DNA of 64,000 nt from Sanguibacter keddieii DSM 10542 (lineage in GTDB: Bacteria > Actinomycetota > Actinomycetes > Actinomycetales > Cellulomonadaceae): contig NC_013521.1 of assembly GCF_000024925.1 (NCBI RefSeq), positions 2,604,001-2,668,000 of the forward strand. The letters run 5' to 3'. Positions 19,844-28,655 of the stretch are shown here, piece by piece. Under the pieces are notes generated by a model. It did not search any database, was not told the origin of the DNA, and saw nothing but the letters and a program-made list of their open reading frames with translations. The first letter of the stretch is position 1. The number at the start of each line of letters is the position of its first letter. A program made the position numbers and the translations under genes.

Positions 19844-21021
19844 GCTGACTCCTCCGCTGCGAGCTGCCCGCAGGCGCCGTCGATGTCACTTCCCCGAGTG
19901 TCCCGGATGGTGGTGGGGATGCCGTGCCCACGGAGCCGGGCGACGAACTCGTCCTCGACGTCCTGCTCGCTCGCGGTCCAGATGGAGCCGGGCGTGGGGT
20001 TGAGCGGGATGGGGTTGACGTGCACCCAGCCCTGGCCGCGGGCGGTGAGCTTCTCGCCCAGCAGGTCCGCGCGCCACGCGTGGTCGTTCATGTCCTTGAT
20101 GAGGGCGTACTCGATGCTCACGCGTCGACCCGTCGCGTCGAAGTACCCACGCGCCGCGTCGAGGACCTCGTCGACCGACCAGCGCGTGTTGATCGGGACC
20201 AGGTCGCTGCGGAGCTCGTCGTCGGGGGCGTGCAGCGACAGCGCGAGCGTCACCGGGATGCCCTCCTTGGCCAGCTTGTTCATCGCGGGGACGAGGCCGA
20301 CCGTGGAGACGGTGATGTTGCGCGCCGACATGCCGAGGCCGTCGGGGGCCGGGGCGACGGCCTGGCGCACGGTGCCGATGACCGCCTTGTAGTTGGCGAG
20401 CGGCTCGCCCATCCCCATGAACACGAGGTTGTTGAGCCGGGTGGGGCCGCCGGGGATCTCGCCGTCGGCGAGCGACTTGGCGGCCTGCCGGACCTGCTCG
20501 ACGATCTCGGCGGTCGAGAGGTTGCGGGTCAGGCCCAGCTGCCCGGTCGCGCAGAAGGGGCACGCCATGCCGCAGCCGGCCTGGCTCGACACGCAGAGCG
20601 TCGTGCGGCTCGTGTAGCGCATGAGCACCGACTCGACCTTGACCTGGTCGTAGAGGTGCCAGAGGGTCTTCACGGTCGTGCCGCCGTCGGCCTCCATGGT
20701 GCGCACCTTGGTGAGCAGCGGCGGGAACAGCGCGTCGGTCAGCACGTCGCGGCTGCCGGCGGGCAGGTCCGTCATGTCCTGGGGGTCCGCGGTGAGGTGG
20801 GAGAAGTAGTGCGTCGCGAGCTGCTTGGCGCGGAACGGCTTCTCGCCGAGCTCGGTGACTGCCGCCACGCGCTCCTCCGGGGAGAGGTCGGCGAAGTGGC
20901 GCGGGGGCTTGCCGCGACGCGGGGGCGCGGCCATCTGCAGGGTCAGCGGAGTCTTGAGGCCAGCCTGCTGGGCTGCGCTCAGTCCGGTCGGGCGCTCGGT
21001 GGTTGAGCGTTGAACAGCCAT
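19840..21021 (-). CDS. rlmN: 23S rRNA (adenine(2503)-C2)-methyltransferase RlmN
   Basis: RlmN is a radical SAM enzyme that methylates A2503 of 23S rRNA and A37 of some tRNAs. The 393-residue protein has the cluster motif in [13 protein letters not shown] (CxxxCxxC). The family blocks [14 protein letters not shown] and [13 protein letters not shown] are also present. The ATG at 21021 is preferred; a GTG two codons upstream is too close to the weak GGA. It is followed with a four-base overlap by the DivIVA-motif gene. Confidence 0.96.
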   Translation of the reverse strand: MAVQRSTTERPTGLSAAQQAGLKTPLTLQMAAPPRRGKPPRHFADLSPEERVAAVTELGEKPFRAKQLATHYFSHLTADPQDMTDLPAGSRDVLTDALFPPLLTKVRTMEADGGTTVKTLWHLYDQVKVESVLMRYTSRTTLCVSSQAGCGMACPFCATGQLGLTRNLSTAEIVEQVRQAAKSLADGEIPGGPTRLNNLVFMGMGEPLANYKAVIGTVRQAVAPAPDGLGMSARNITVSTVGLVPAMNKLAKEGIPVTLALSLHAPDDELRSDLVPINTRWSVDEVLDAARGYFDATGRRVSIEYALIKDMNDHAWRADLLGEKLTARGQGWVHVNPIPLNPTPGSIWTASEQDVEDEFVARLRGHGIPTTIRDTRGSDIDGACGQLAAEESA

Positions 21022-21106
21022 GGTCACAGATCCAGTCGGTTGGTGATGTGCGGTGCAGGTCGAGCGGCGGTGCGTGCGGTCGTGCAGGTAGTGGTGCAGA
21101 GCCTGC

Positions 21107-21961
21107 TCAGGCGGCCAGCTCCGGGCCGACCGAGAGCAGCAGGTACACGAACGGGGCGGTGAGCAGCATCGAGTCGAGACGGTCCAGGACCCCGCCGTGC
21201 CCGGGCAGCAGCGACCCCATGTCCTTCAATTCTAGGTCGCGCTTGATCATCGACTCCGCGAGGTCCCCGAGGGTCGCGGTGAGCGGTGTCAGCAGACCCA
21301 GCGCCAGACCGATGACCGGGTTGTGGTCGAGCAGCAGGACGGCCCCCACGAGACCGACGGCCATGGCCAGGACGAAGGAGCCGGCGAGCCCCTCCCAGCT
21401 CTTCTTCGGGCTGACCGACGGGGCCAGCGGGTGCCGTCCGAAGAGGACCCCTGCCACGAACCCGCCGACGTCGTTCGCGACGGCCAGCAGGATGAAGACG
21501 AGCACCTGCCAGTGACCGTCGTCCGCCGCGAGCATGAGCATGACGAACCCGCCCATGAGCGGCAGGTACGTGGCTGCGAAGATCCCGGACGCGGCGTCGC
21601 GCACCGCTCCGGTCCCGCCGCCGTCGACCACACGCCAGACGACCAGGCCCGCAGCGGTCAGGACGAACGAGACCATGAGGGCCTCGGACCCCGCCCGGTA
21701 GGTCGAGACGAGCATGCCGGCCGAGCCGACCCACAGCGGCAGCAGCGGGATGTGGATCCCTCGACGACCGAAGGCCTTCGAGAGCTCCCAGAGAGCAGCA
21801 CCGATCGCCAGCAGCGCGAAGCCGATGAAGATCTCCTTGCGGATGAACAGCGACCCGAACACCGCCAGGAGCAGGGCGACGCCGACACCGATCGCGACCG
21901 GGAGGTTGCGACCTGTGCGCGGAGCCCGGGCGACGGCCTCGGACGAGGGAGAGTCGACCAT
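21107..21961 (-). CDS. cdsA: Phosphatidate cytidylyltransferase
   Basis: CdsA makes CDP-diacylglycerol for phospholipid synthesis in the membrane. The 284-residue protein has about eight membrane segments. The C-terminal signature KKSWEG and [28 protein letters not shown] (key residues KD, LPGHGG, DRLD) is present. Its ATG shares one base with the frr stop codon. Confidence 0.95.
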   Translation of the reverse strand: MVDSPSSEAVARAPRTGRNLPVAIGVGVALLLAVFGSLFIRKEIFIGFALLAIGAALWELSKAFGRRGIHIPLLPLWVGSAGMLVSTYRAGSEALMVSFVLTAAGLVVWRVVDGGGTGAVRDAASGIFAATYLPLMGGFVMLMLAADDGHWQVLVFILLAVANDVGGFVAGVLFGRHPLAPSVSPKKSWEGLAGSFVLAMAVGLVGAVLLLDHNPVIGLALGLLTPLTATLGDLAESMIKRDLELKDMGSLLPGHGGVLDRLDSMLLTAPFVYLLLSVGPELAA

Positions 21962-22518
21962 CAGACTTCGAGCAGCTCGGCTTCCTTGGAGGCGAGCAGC
22001 TGGTCGACGACGTCGACGTGCCGCTTGGTGATCGCCTCGAGCTCCTTCTCCGCGCGCACGCCCTCGTCCTCGCCGGCGTCGCCGTCCTTGACGAGCTTGT
22101 CGAGCGTGTCCTTCGCCTTGCGGCGGACAGCGCGCACCGAGACACGGGCGTCCTCTGCCTGGGTCTTGGCGAGCTTGACGTACTCCTTGCGACGCTCCGC
22201 CGTGAGGACCGGGAGGACGATCCGGATGACGTTGCCGTCGTTGCTCGGGTTGACGCCGAGGTCGGAGTCGCGCAGGGCGCGCTCGATGGCCGGCAGCGCC
22301 GTCTTGTCGAAGGGCACCACGAGGATGGTGCGCGCCTCCGGGGTGTTGAAGGACGCGAGCTGCTGGAGGGGCGTCTGGGCGCCGTAGTACTCGACCGTGA
22401 TCCGCGAGAACATCGCGGAGTTCGCGCGTCCGGTCCGGATGCTGGCGAAGCCGTTCTTGGCGACCTCGATCGCCTTGTCCATCTTGTCCTCAGCCTCGAG
22501 GAGGGTGTCGTCGATCAC
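21961..22518 (-). CDS. frr: Ribosome recycling factor
   Basis: RRF splits the post-termination ribosome together with EF-G. The product has 185 residues, the family length, with the three-helix bundle and the blocks [12 protein letters not shown] and [26 protein letters not shown] (key residues RRKEYVK, RVSVR). It lies between pyrH and cdsA in the usual order. Confidence 0.97.
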   Translation of the reverse strand: MIDDTLLEAEDKMDKAIEVAKNGFASIRTGRANSAMFSRITVEYYGAQTPLQQLASFNTPEARTILVVPFDKTALPAIERALRDSDLGVNPSNDGNVIRIVLPVLTAERRKEYVKLAKTQAEDARVSVRAVRRKAKDTLDKLVKDGDAGEDEGVRAEKELEAITKRHVDVVDQLLASKEAELLEV

Positions 22519-22584
22519 CGGTACTCCTTCATCACGATCTCGGCGCCACGCTCACGGCATGGCAGGGCTGTTCGTGCAGGTCGT

Positions 22585-22602
22585 CGCGGGCCTCAGCCCG
22601 CG
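22585..22602 (-). terminator. Short hairpin over the pyrH stop codon
   Basis: Seven-base arms CGCGGGC and GCCCGCG surround the pyrH stop. It is small and may not terminate. Confidence 0.3.
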
Positions 22603-23354
22603 GTGACCAGCGTTCCGATCTTCTCACCCAGCAGCGCGCGGGTGACGTTGCCGGGCTCGTCCATGCCGAACACGCGCATGTGCACGTCGTTGTCGCGGCA
22701 CAGGCTCAGGGCCGTGGCGTCCATGACGGCAAGGTCGTTGACGAGCGCGTCGGTGTAGGTCAGGGAGTCGAGCTTCACGGCGTCCGGGTCCTTGCGCGGG
22801 TCTGCGGAGTAGACCCCGTCGACGCCGTTCTTGCCCATGAGCACCTCGTCGCAGTGCGTCTCGAGAGCGCGCTGGGCGGCGACGGTGTCCGTCGAGAAGT
22901 ACGGCATGCCGGCGCCGGCGCCGAAGATCACGACGCGGCCCTTCTCGAGGTGCCGGATCGCCCGGAGCGGGATGTACGGCTCGGCGACCTGGCCCATGGC
23001 GATCGCCGTCTGCACGCGCGTGCTCACGCCGGCCTGCTCGAGGAAGTCCTGGAGGGCGAGGCAGTTCATCACGGTCCCGAGCATGCCCATGTAGTCGGCG
23101 CGCGCCCGGTCGAGGCCCTGCTGGGAGAGCTCGGCCCCGCGGAAGAAGTTCCCTCCCCCGACGACGATGGCCACCTGGACACCCTCGGCGACCGCCGCGG
23201 CGATCTCGGCGGCGACGCGGCGGACCACGTCGGACGCGAGCCCGATCTGCCCACCGCCGAAGGCCTCGCCCGACAGCTTGAGGAGGACCCTGCGGGCTCC
23301 CCCGGTGCCGGACCGCTGGTCCTCGATGCTGACGTCCGTCACGTGTGCTCCCAT
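22593..23354 (-). CDS. pyrH: UMP kinase
   Basis: PyrH phosphorylates UMP to UDP. The protein has the amino-acid-kinase blocks [23 protein letters not shown] and [16 protein letters not shown]. The end is [11 protein letters not shown]. As listed it has 253 residues from ATG at 23354. The GTG at 23342 has a better spaced GGGAG and would give 249 residues. It follows tsf after a strong terminator. Confidence 0.95.
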   Translation of the reverse strand: MGAHVTDVSIEDQRSGTGGARRVLLKLSGEAFGGGQIGLASDVVRRVAAEIAAAVAEGVQVAIVVGGGNFFRGAELSQQGLDRARADYMGMLGTVMNCLALQDFLEQAGVSTRVQTAIAMGQVAEPYIPLRAIRHLEKGRVVIFGAGAGMPYFSTDTVAAQRALETHCDEVLMGKNGVDGVYSADPRKDPDAVKLDSLTYTDALVNDLAVMDATALSLCRDNDVHMRVFGMDEPGNVTRALLGEKIGTLVTAG

Positions 23355-23380
23355 CGTCGAATCACTTCCCCACCCTGTGC

Positions 23381-23417
23381 CGATGCCCGGCCCGCGAGGT
23401 GCGCGGGCCGGGCATCG
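23381..23417 (-). terminator. Terminator downstream of tsf
   Basis: A perfect 16-bp stem (left arm CGATGCCCGGCCCGCG) has a five-base loop. It starts 15 bases after the tsf stop and separates rpsB-tsf from pyrH. Confidence 0.85.
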
Positions 23418-23432
23418 CCGTCATGCAGTCGT

Positions 23433-24272
23433 TCAGGAGCCGACGCGGAAGCGCACGAACTCCGTGGCGGTCCCGCCGACCTCTTCGAGGGTCTTCTTGA
23501 CCGACTTCTTCGGGTCCTTGGCAAGGGGCTGCTCGAGGAGCACGACGTCCTTGAAGAACCCGCCGAGGCGGCCTTCGATGATCTTCGGGAGGGCAGCCTC
23601 GGGCTTGCCCTCGTTGCGCGAGGTCTCCTCGGCGATACGACGCTCGTTGGCGACGGTCTCCTCGGGGACGTCCTCACGGCTGAGGAAGGTGGGCGACATG
23701 GCGGCGATGTGCTGCGCGATGTCCTTGCCCACGGCCGCTCCGGCCTCGTCGGTGCCGATGAGGACACCGATCGACGGCGGGAGGTCCTTGCTCGTGCGGT
23801 GCAGGTAGCTCGTGACCTTCGGCGCGGCGACGCGGGCGACGCGGCGCAGGACGATCTTCTCGCCCAGGGTCGCGGCGGTCGAGGCGACGAGCTCGGCGAC
23901 GGTCTCGCCGTCGACGTCAGCGGCCAGCCCGGCCTCGACGTCTGCGGCACCCGAGGCGGCGACGGCGTTGAGCACGCGGTCGGCCAGGGCGATGAAGGCG
24001 TCGGACTTGGCGACGAAGTCGGTCTCGGAGTTGAGCTCGACGACGGTGCCGACCTCTCCACCGTCGACGGCGGTCACGACGAGGGCGACGAGGCCCTCGG
24101 AGGTCGCGTTGCCCTCGCGCTTGGAGACGCCCTTGAGACCCTTGATGCGGATGATCTCGAGTGCCTTCTCGGCGTTGCCGTCGGCCTCGTCGAGGGCCTT
24201 CTTGACGTCGAGCATGCCTGCACCGGTGCGCTCGCGGAGCGCCTTGATGTCAGCGGCGGTGTAGTTCGCCAT
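23433..24272 (-). CDS. tsf: Elongation factor Ts
   Basis: EF-Ts exchanges the nucleotide on EF-Tu. The 279-residue protein starts MANYTAADIKALRERTGAGMLDVKKALDEADGN (key residues LRERTGAGMLDVKKAL), and contains the core block VELNSETDFVAKSD. It follows rpsB after a hairpin. Confidence 0.97.
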   Translation of the reverse strand: MANYTAADIKALRERTGAGMLDVKKALDEADGNAEKALEIIRIKGLKGVSKREGNATSEGLVALVVTAVDGGEVGTVVELNSETDFVAKSDAFIALADRVLNAVAASGAADVEAGLAADVDGETVAELVASTAATLGEKIVLRRVARVAAPKVTSYLHRTSKDLPPSIGVLIGTDEAGAAVGKDIAQHIAAMSPTFLSREDVPEETVANERRIAEETSRNEGKPEAALPKIIEGRLGGFFKDVVLLEQPLAKDPKKSVKKTLEEVGGTATEFVRFRVGS

Positions 24273-24311
24273 AAGTGGTGTCCTTCGGGTGTAGGAGCGG
24301 TATCGGGGTGG

Positions 24312-24347
24312 GGGCGGGCGGCCAGGGGTTCACCTGGCCGCCCGCCC
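24312..24347 (-). terminator. Hairpin between rpsB and tsf
   Basis: A perfect 15-bp stem (GGGCGGGCGGCCAGG and complement) has a six-base loop (24327-24332). It lies in the 89-base gap of the rpsB-tsf pair and may attenuate transcription into tsf. Confidence 0.75.
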
Positions 24348-24361
24348 ACCGGCGCTGTCGA

Positions 24362-25315
24362 CTACTTGGACTCTGCCTCGGCGGCCGGAGCCTCGACCTC
24401 GGCGGCAGCCTCGGCCGGAGCCTCAGCAGCGGGTGCCTCGGCAGCGGCGGGCTCCTCGGCCGCGGGGGCCTCGGCAGCGGCCGGAGCCTCGGCAGCGGGT
24501 GCCTCAGCAGCGGGCGCCTCGGCGGCCGGGGCCGCAGCGTCCTTGGACGCACCCTCGAGGAGCTCGCGCTCCCACTCGGCGAGCGGCTCGGCCTCGGTGG
24601 CCTCGGCGCCACCGGACTTGCCGGCGTGACGGGCGATGAGGCCCTCGGCGACGGCGTCGGCGATGACTCGCGTCAGCAGCGCGACGGCGCGGATGGCGTC
24701 GTCGTTGCCCGGGATCTTGTAGTCCACGACGTCAGGGTCGCAGTTGGTGTCGAGGATCGCGACGATCGGGATGCGCAGCTTGCGCGCCTCGTCGACCGCG
24801 AGGTGCTCCTTGTTGGTGTCCACGATCCACACGGCGGAGGGGATCTTCGCCATGTCGCGGATGCCGCCGAGGGTGCGGGCGAGCTTGTCGCGCTCGCGAC
24901 GCATGATGAGCAGCTCCTTCTTGGTGAAGGCGCTCCCCGCGACGTCGTCGAAGTCGATCTGCTCGAGCTCCTTGAGGCGCTGCAGGCGCTTGTTCACCGT
25001 CTGGAAGTTGGTGAGCATGCCACCGAGCCAGCGGTGGTTCACGTAGGGCATGCCCACGCGTGCGGCCTGCTCGGCGACGGGCTCCTGAGCCTGCTTCTTC
25101 GTACCGACGAAGAGGATCGACCCACCGTGGGCGACCGTCTCCTTGACGAACTCGTAGGCGCGGTCGATGTAGGACAGCGACTGCTGGAGGTCGACGATGT
25201 AGATGCCGTTGCGCTCCGTGAAGATGAAGCGCTTCATCTTCGGGTTCCAACGACGGGTCTGGTGTCCGAAGTGGACACCGCTCTCGAGGAGCTGGCGCAT
25301 GGTCACGACGGCCAT
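24362..25315 (-). CDS. rpsB: 30S ribosomal protein S2
   Basis: S2 binds late in 30S assembly. The 317-residue protein starts [27 protein letters not shown] and shows [15 protein letters not shown] and [15 protein letters not shown]. After residue 255 there is a tail of about 60 residues built of AP/AE repeats, not present in most S2 proteins but common in Micrococcales. The ATG at 25315 has AAAGGAA upstream. Confidence 0.97.
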   Translation of the reverse strand: MAVVTMRQLLESGVHFGHQTRRWNPKMKRFIFTERNGIYIVDLQQSLSYIDRAYEFVKETVAHGGSILFVGTKKQAQEPVAEQAARVGMPYVNHRWLGGMLTNFQTVNKRLQRLKELEQIDFDDVAGSAFTKKELLIMRRERDKLARTLGGIRDMAKIPSAVWIVDTNKEHLAVDEARKLRIPIVAILDTNCDPDVVDYKIPGNDDAIRAVALLTRVIADAVAEGLIARHAGKSGGAEATEAEPLAEWERELLEGASKDAAAPAAEAPAAEAPAAEAPAAAEAPAAEEPAAAEAPAAEAPAEAAAEVEAPAAEAESK

Positions 25316-25368
25316 GGCACTTCCTTTCGGCACGGCCGGGACCAACCCAGCGCCGTGCTCAGTGTTCT

Positions 25369-25386
25369 GCGGCTCGTCAGAGCCGC
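25369..25386 (-). other. Hairpin in the rpsB leader
   Basis: Seven-base arms GCGGCTC and GAGCCGC have a four-base loop. It lies about 55 bases upstream of rpsB. Two more stems are at 25477-25495 and 25553-25572. The leader could be a site of S2 autoregulation; this is inference from position only. Confidence 0.35.
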
Positions 25387-25628
25387 GTTCCGGTTGTCGG
25401 CGTGCTCCCCGGTGGGAGACGCCCCTAGCACCTCAGACATGAGCACCGGGTCACCCCGGACCGCGCCCACGTCCAGCGACCGGCGGAGCCGGTCGGTCAG
25501 GTGCGTGAAGTCGATCGCCCGTCCGTGCCTGCGCGGTCCGTCGCACCTCGGTGCAGGTCCTCACGGACCTGCGCTCCGGGCCACGACGGCTACCTGCAGG
25601 CAGCACGAACACGGCGGTCGCGTCGATC

Positions 25629-25634
25629 AGTCTA
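25629..25634 (-). promoter_or_regulatory. Candidate -10 element for rpsB-tsf
   Basis: TAGACT is read on the minus strand, about 310 bases upstream of rpsB. A perfect palindrome GTGGACGTCCAC (25650-25661) covers the expected -35 position, and no TTG hexamer is present. The gap 25316-25776 between rpsB and the M23 gene otherwise holds only the leader hairpins and a spaced inverted repeat CCTGTGGAC / GTCCACAGG (25647-25655, 25676-25684). Confidence 0.4.
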
Positions 25635-25794
25635 CCGGACATCCACCCTGTGGACGTCCACCTGTCCCGACCGGCGTCCACAGGCACGAGCACCACGGCA
25701 GCAGCCCTCCCCCGTCGTCCGCCACGATGCCGGTGTGCACATGCCCCAGGGCCGCCCCGGCGCGGCGACCGTCCCGATGTCGAGGGTGCTCTCG

Positions 25795-26994
25795 ATGCTG
25801 CGCGCGACCCTGCTCACGGCGCTGGCTGTGCTCACAGCGCTCGCAGTGCTCCCGGCGCTGCCTGTGCTCCCGGCGCTCAGTGTGGTCCCGGCACCCCCGA
25901 CGCCCGTCACGCTCGGAGACCCGGCGGCAGCCGAGGCGCCAGCCCCGCAGGACCTGACTGCCGTGACTGCCGTGACCGGCGTGACCGACGTGGCTGCCGT
26001 GACGGACGGCTCGTCCGCACGGTACGTCCTGCCTCTCGGCACGACCCCTCCAGCGCCCTTCGACAGGTCGACGCTCGTCACCTCCGGGCTGCTCCTCGCG
26101 GACTTCGACCCGCCCGCGGCACCATGGCTCGCGGGCCACCGGGGCGTCGACCTGGCCGGCCCGGAGGGCTCTCCGGTCGTAGCCCCCTCCGACGGCGTCG
26201 TCACCTTCGCCGACGTGGTGGTCGACCGCCCGGTGGTCGTGGTGACCCATGCCGGCGGCCTGAGGTCGACCCTCGAGCCGGTGGACGGCACGCTCTCCGT
26301 GGGCTCGGCCGTGCGCCAGGGCGAGACCGTCGGGCTGCTGGGGGCTGCCGCCCTGTCGCACTGCGCCCCGGCGGCCTGCGTGCACTGGGGCGTGCTGCGC
26401 GGGGAGGTCTACCTCGACCCGCTCGCGCTGGTGGGCGCGGTCGAGCGAGTGGTGCTCCTGCCGCTGACCTCAGGCGCTCTCGCTGCGGGAGAGCTTCTCA
26501 CGGAGCCGGCCCATGGCCGCAGTGTGCATCTGCGAGATCCGCGACTCGGTGACCCCGAGCACGGCGCCGATCTCGGCGAGGGTCATGCCCTCGTAGTAGT
26601 AGAGCACCAGCATGATCTTCTCGCGCTCTCCGAGCTGGTCCATGGCCTGCGAGAGCAGGAACTTGGTCTCCTTGGACTCGAAGGTCCGCGCCGGGTCGGT
26701 CGAGCGGGCGCCGTGACCGGTGTCGAGGTGACCGACCGGCTCGACCTGGTCGCCCGCACCGAAGACCTCGTCGAGCGCCACGAGGTTCACCGTCGACACG
26801 AGGTGGCGGATCGAGCGGAGCTCGCTCAGCGCGATCTCCATGTGCTCGGCGATCTCCGGGTCGGTCGGCGCCCGGTGCAGGCGCGCCTCGAGCTCGGCGT
26901 GCGCACGGTCGACGGCGCGCGCCTTGCTGCGCACCGAGCGCGGGACCCAGTCGTTGGCGCGCAGCTCGTCGAGGATCGCTCCCCGGATGCGTGA
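25795..26994 (+). CDS. Secreted M23-type peptidase, frame open past the expected end
   Basis: This is a LytM/M23 zinc peptidase family protein that would cut peptidoglycan cross-bridges outside the cell. It has a hydrophobic signal sequence (MLRATLLTALAVLTALAVLP), a linker, and the domain with GHRGVDLAG (His and Asp ligands), PVVAPSDGVV and CVHWGVLRGEVYLDPLAL. The family normally ends near VVLLPL, at about 26466. Here the frame stays open another 525 bases, antisense to the sigma-factor gene. A TGA sits at 26465 in the next frame. I read the functional product as ending near 26469 and suspect a frameshift or lost stop. The start at 25795 has GAGGG upstream; 25777 and 25741 are alternatives. 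HWG replaces the more usual HxH. Confidence 0.7.
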   Translation: MLRATLLTALAVLTALAVLPALPVLPALSVVPAPPTPVTLGDPAAAEAPAPQDLTAVTAVTGVTDVAAVTDGSSARYVLPLGTTPPAPFDRSTLVTSGLLLADFDPPAAPWLAGHRGVDLAGPEGSPVVAPSDGVVTFADVVVDRPVVVVTHAGGLRSTLEPVDGTLSVGSAVRQGETVGLLGAAALSHCAPAACVHWGVLRGEVYLDPLALVGAVERVVLLPLTSGALAAGELLTEPAHGRSVHLRDPRLGDPEHGADLGEGHALVVVEHQHDLLALSELVHGLREQELGLLGLEGPRRVGRAGAVTGVEVTDRLDLVARTEDLVERHEVHRRHEVADRAELAQRDLHVLGDLRVGRRPVQARLELGVRTVDGARLAAHRARDPVVGAQLVEDRSPDA

Positions 26995-27528
26995 CGTGGC
27001 GTAGGTCTCGAACTTGATCTCGCGGTCGAGCTCGAACTTCTCGATCGCGTCGATGAGCCCGAACATCCCGTACGAGACGAGGTCGGCGTGCTCGACGGTG
27101 CTGGGGAGCTTCATCCCGACCCGGGACGCGACCGAGGTCACGAGGGGTGCGTAGTGCAGGATGAGGCGCTCGCGGGTGGGTGCGTCGGCGCAGGCCTTGT
27201 ACTCGCGCCACACGCCGGCGATCTCGCTCGCGACCGCTGCCGCAGCGGCGGCTGCCTGGTCGACCACCACGGCCGTCGGAGCCGGCCCACGCTGGGCGGC
27301 GCGGTCGAGGCGCTCGTGCAGCATGCCGGACCGGGCGGCCGGGCGGGCTGCGACCGGGGCACCGGGCTGGAGGTCGACGTCGGGGGTCGCCACGAGGTCC
27401 TGGGTCGCCACGAGGGCGGAGGCCGGGGTCCCGAGGGCGGGCTCGCCCGGGGTCACCCGGTCCGTCACGTGGCTCTCGTCGAGCAGGGTGGGGCTCGATG
27501 CAGTCATGAGGCTCTCGACTTCGGTCAT
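26470..27528 (-). CDS. FliA/WhiG-family RNA polymerase sigma factor
   Basis: The 352-residue protein has about 105 variable residues first. Sigma region 2 follows (HYAPLVTSVASRVGMKLPSTVEHADLVSYGMFGLIDAIEKF; key residues DLVSYGMFGLIDAIEKF), then region 3 and region 4 with LGEREKIMLVLYYYEGMTLAEIGAVLGVTESRISQMH (key residues TLAEIG, TESRISQ). This is the sigma-28 group that drives flagellar genes in motile bacteria and WhiG sporulation genes in Streptomyces. Which applies here is open. Its ATG overlaps the recombinase stop by four bases (ATGA). Confidence 0.9.
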   Translation of the reverse strand: MTEVESLMTASSPTLLDESHVTDRVTPGEPALGTPASALVATQDLVATPDVDLQPGAPVAARPAARSGMLHERLDRAAQRGPAPTAVVVDQAAAAAAAVASEIAGVWREYKACADAPTRERLILHYAPLVTSVASRVGMKLPSTVEHADLVSYGMFGLIDAIEKFELDREIKFETYATSRIRGAILDELRANDWVPRSVRSKARAVDRAHAELEARLHRAPTDPEIAEHMEIALSELRSIRHLVSTVNLVALDEVFGAGDQVEPVGHLDTGHGARSTDPARTFESKETKFLLSQAMDQLGEREKIMLVLYYYEGMTLAEIGAVLGVTESRISQMHTAAMGRLREKLSRSESA

Positions 27529-28457
27529 GCGCGAGGGTGCGCTAGCTGGTAGGACGACCTGAGTCGCTCGGCCGACACGTGCGTATATCTCTGGGTGGTG
27601 GAGAGCGTGGAGTGCCCGAGGACCTCTTGGACCGTCCTCAGGTCGGAGCCACCGTTGAGCAGGTGGGTCGCGGCGCTGTGCCGCAGGTCGTGCGGGGCGA
27701 CGTCGTCGACCGAAGCGGCGGCGGAGAGCCTGTGGACCGTCTCGCGGACCTGCCGCTGCCCCCAGCGCTGGCCGCGCTGCCCCAGGAACACCGCCGTGGC
27801 ACCGCTCCCACGCTCGAGGCCGGGACGTCCGTCCTCGATCCAGGAGCGCAGCGCCGTCGCCGCCGGTACGCCGAAGGGCACGACACGCTCCTTGTCGCCC
27901 TTGCCCACGACCCGGACCGACCGCGTGTCGAGGTCGACGTCCTGCAGGTCGAGGGAGACCAGCTCGCCGACACGGACCCCGGTCGCGTAGAGCAGCTCCA
28001 CGCAGGCCCAGGCGCGCAGCGCGGCGGGGTCGCCGTCGACGGCAGCGGTGCGGGCCGTCTCCATGAGGGCGGTCGCGCTGTCCACCGCGAGGACCGTCGG
28101 CAGCGTCTTCGAGACGGTGGGGCTGCCGAGCCGCACGGACGGGTCGCTCCCGACCCTCCCGCTCCGGACGGCCCAGCCGTAGAAGGCCCGGACGGCTGCA
28201 CCGCGGCGGGCCACGGTGGACCGGGCCAGGTCACGACCGGCCATCTGCGCGAGCCAGCCGCGCAGGGTGTCGAGGCCCACCGCTGCGAGCGGTCCGGCAC
28301 CGACCTGGTGGGCGAAGGACGACAGCCCGGCGAGGTCGGAGGCGTAGGCGCGGACCGTGTGCTCGGAGAGCCCGCGCTGCGACGTCAGGTGCGCCGAGAA
28401 CTCCTCGAGGACGCGGACGTCGTCGAGGCTCGGGGCATCTCCGGCGCTCTCGTGCAT
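27525..28457 (-). CDS. xerC: XerC-like tyrosine recombinase
   Basis: The 310-residue protein has the N-terminal SAM-like domain (FSAHLTSQRGLSEHTVRAYASDL; key residues LSEHTVRAY). The catalytic set is Arg in YATGVRVGEL, HDLRHSAATHLL (HxxR), and LGHSTLSTTQRYTHV with the nucleophile Tyr. It probably resolves chromosome dimers at dif. The ATG at 28457 has no strong ribosome binding site. It is coupled to the sigma-factor gene that follows. Confidence 0.9.
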   Translation of the reverse strand: MHESAGDAPSLDDVRVLEEFSAHLTSQRGLSEHTVRAYASDLAGLSSFAHQVGAGPLAAVGLDTLRGWLAQMAGRDLARSTVARRGAAVRAFYGWAVRSGRVGSDPSVRLGSPTVSKTLPTVLAVDSATALMETARTAAVDGDPAALRAWACVELLYATGVRVGELVSLDLQDVDLDTRSVRVVGKGDKERVVPFGVPAATALRSWIEDGRPGLERGSGATAVFLGQRGQRWGQRQVRETVHRLSAAASVDDVAPHDLRHSAATHLLNGGSDLRTVQEVLGHSTLSTTQRYTHVSAERLRSSYQLAHPRA

Positions 28458-28655
28458 GGCAATACCGTGACCTGTCGGCGCGTCGCGTTCAAGGACCCAC
28501 ACGGATGGAGTTTGTCACCAGCCCCCCGCTCCTCCACGGCATCGTTGGAAAACTGCGGAAGATCCACCGAGAACAGACGATGCGCACATGAACTTCACCC
28601 TCTGCGCAGGTGACCTCCTCGGGTGCTCGTCGACGGTGCACCAGACTGCCGTGCC

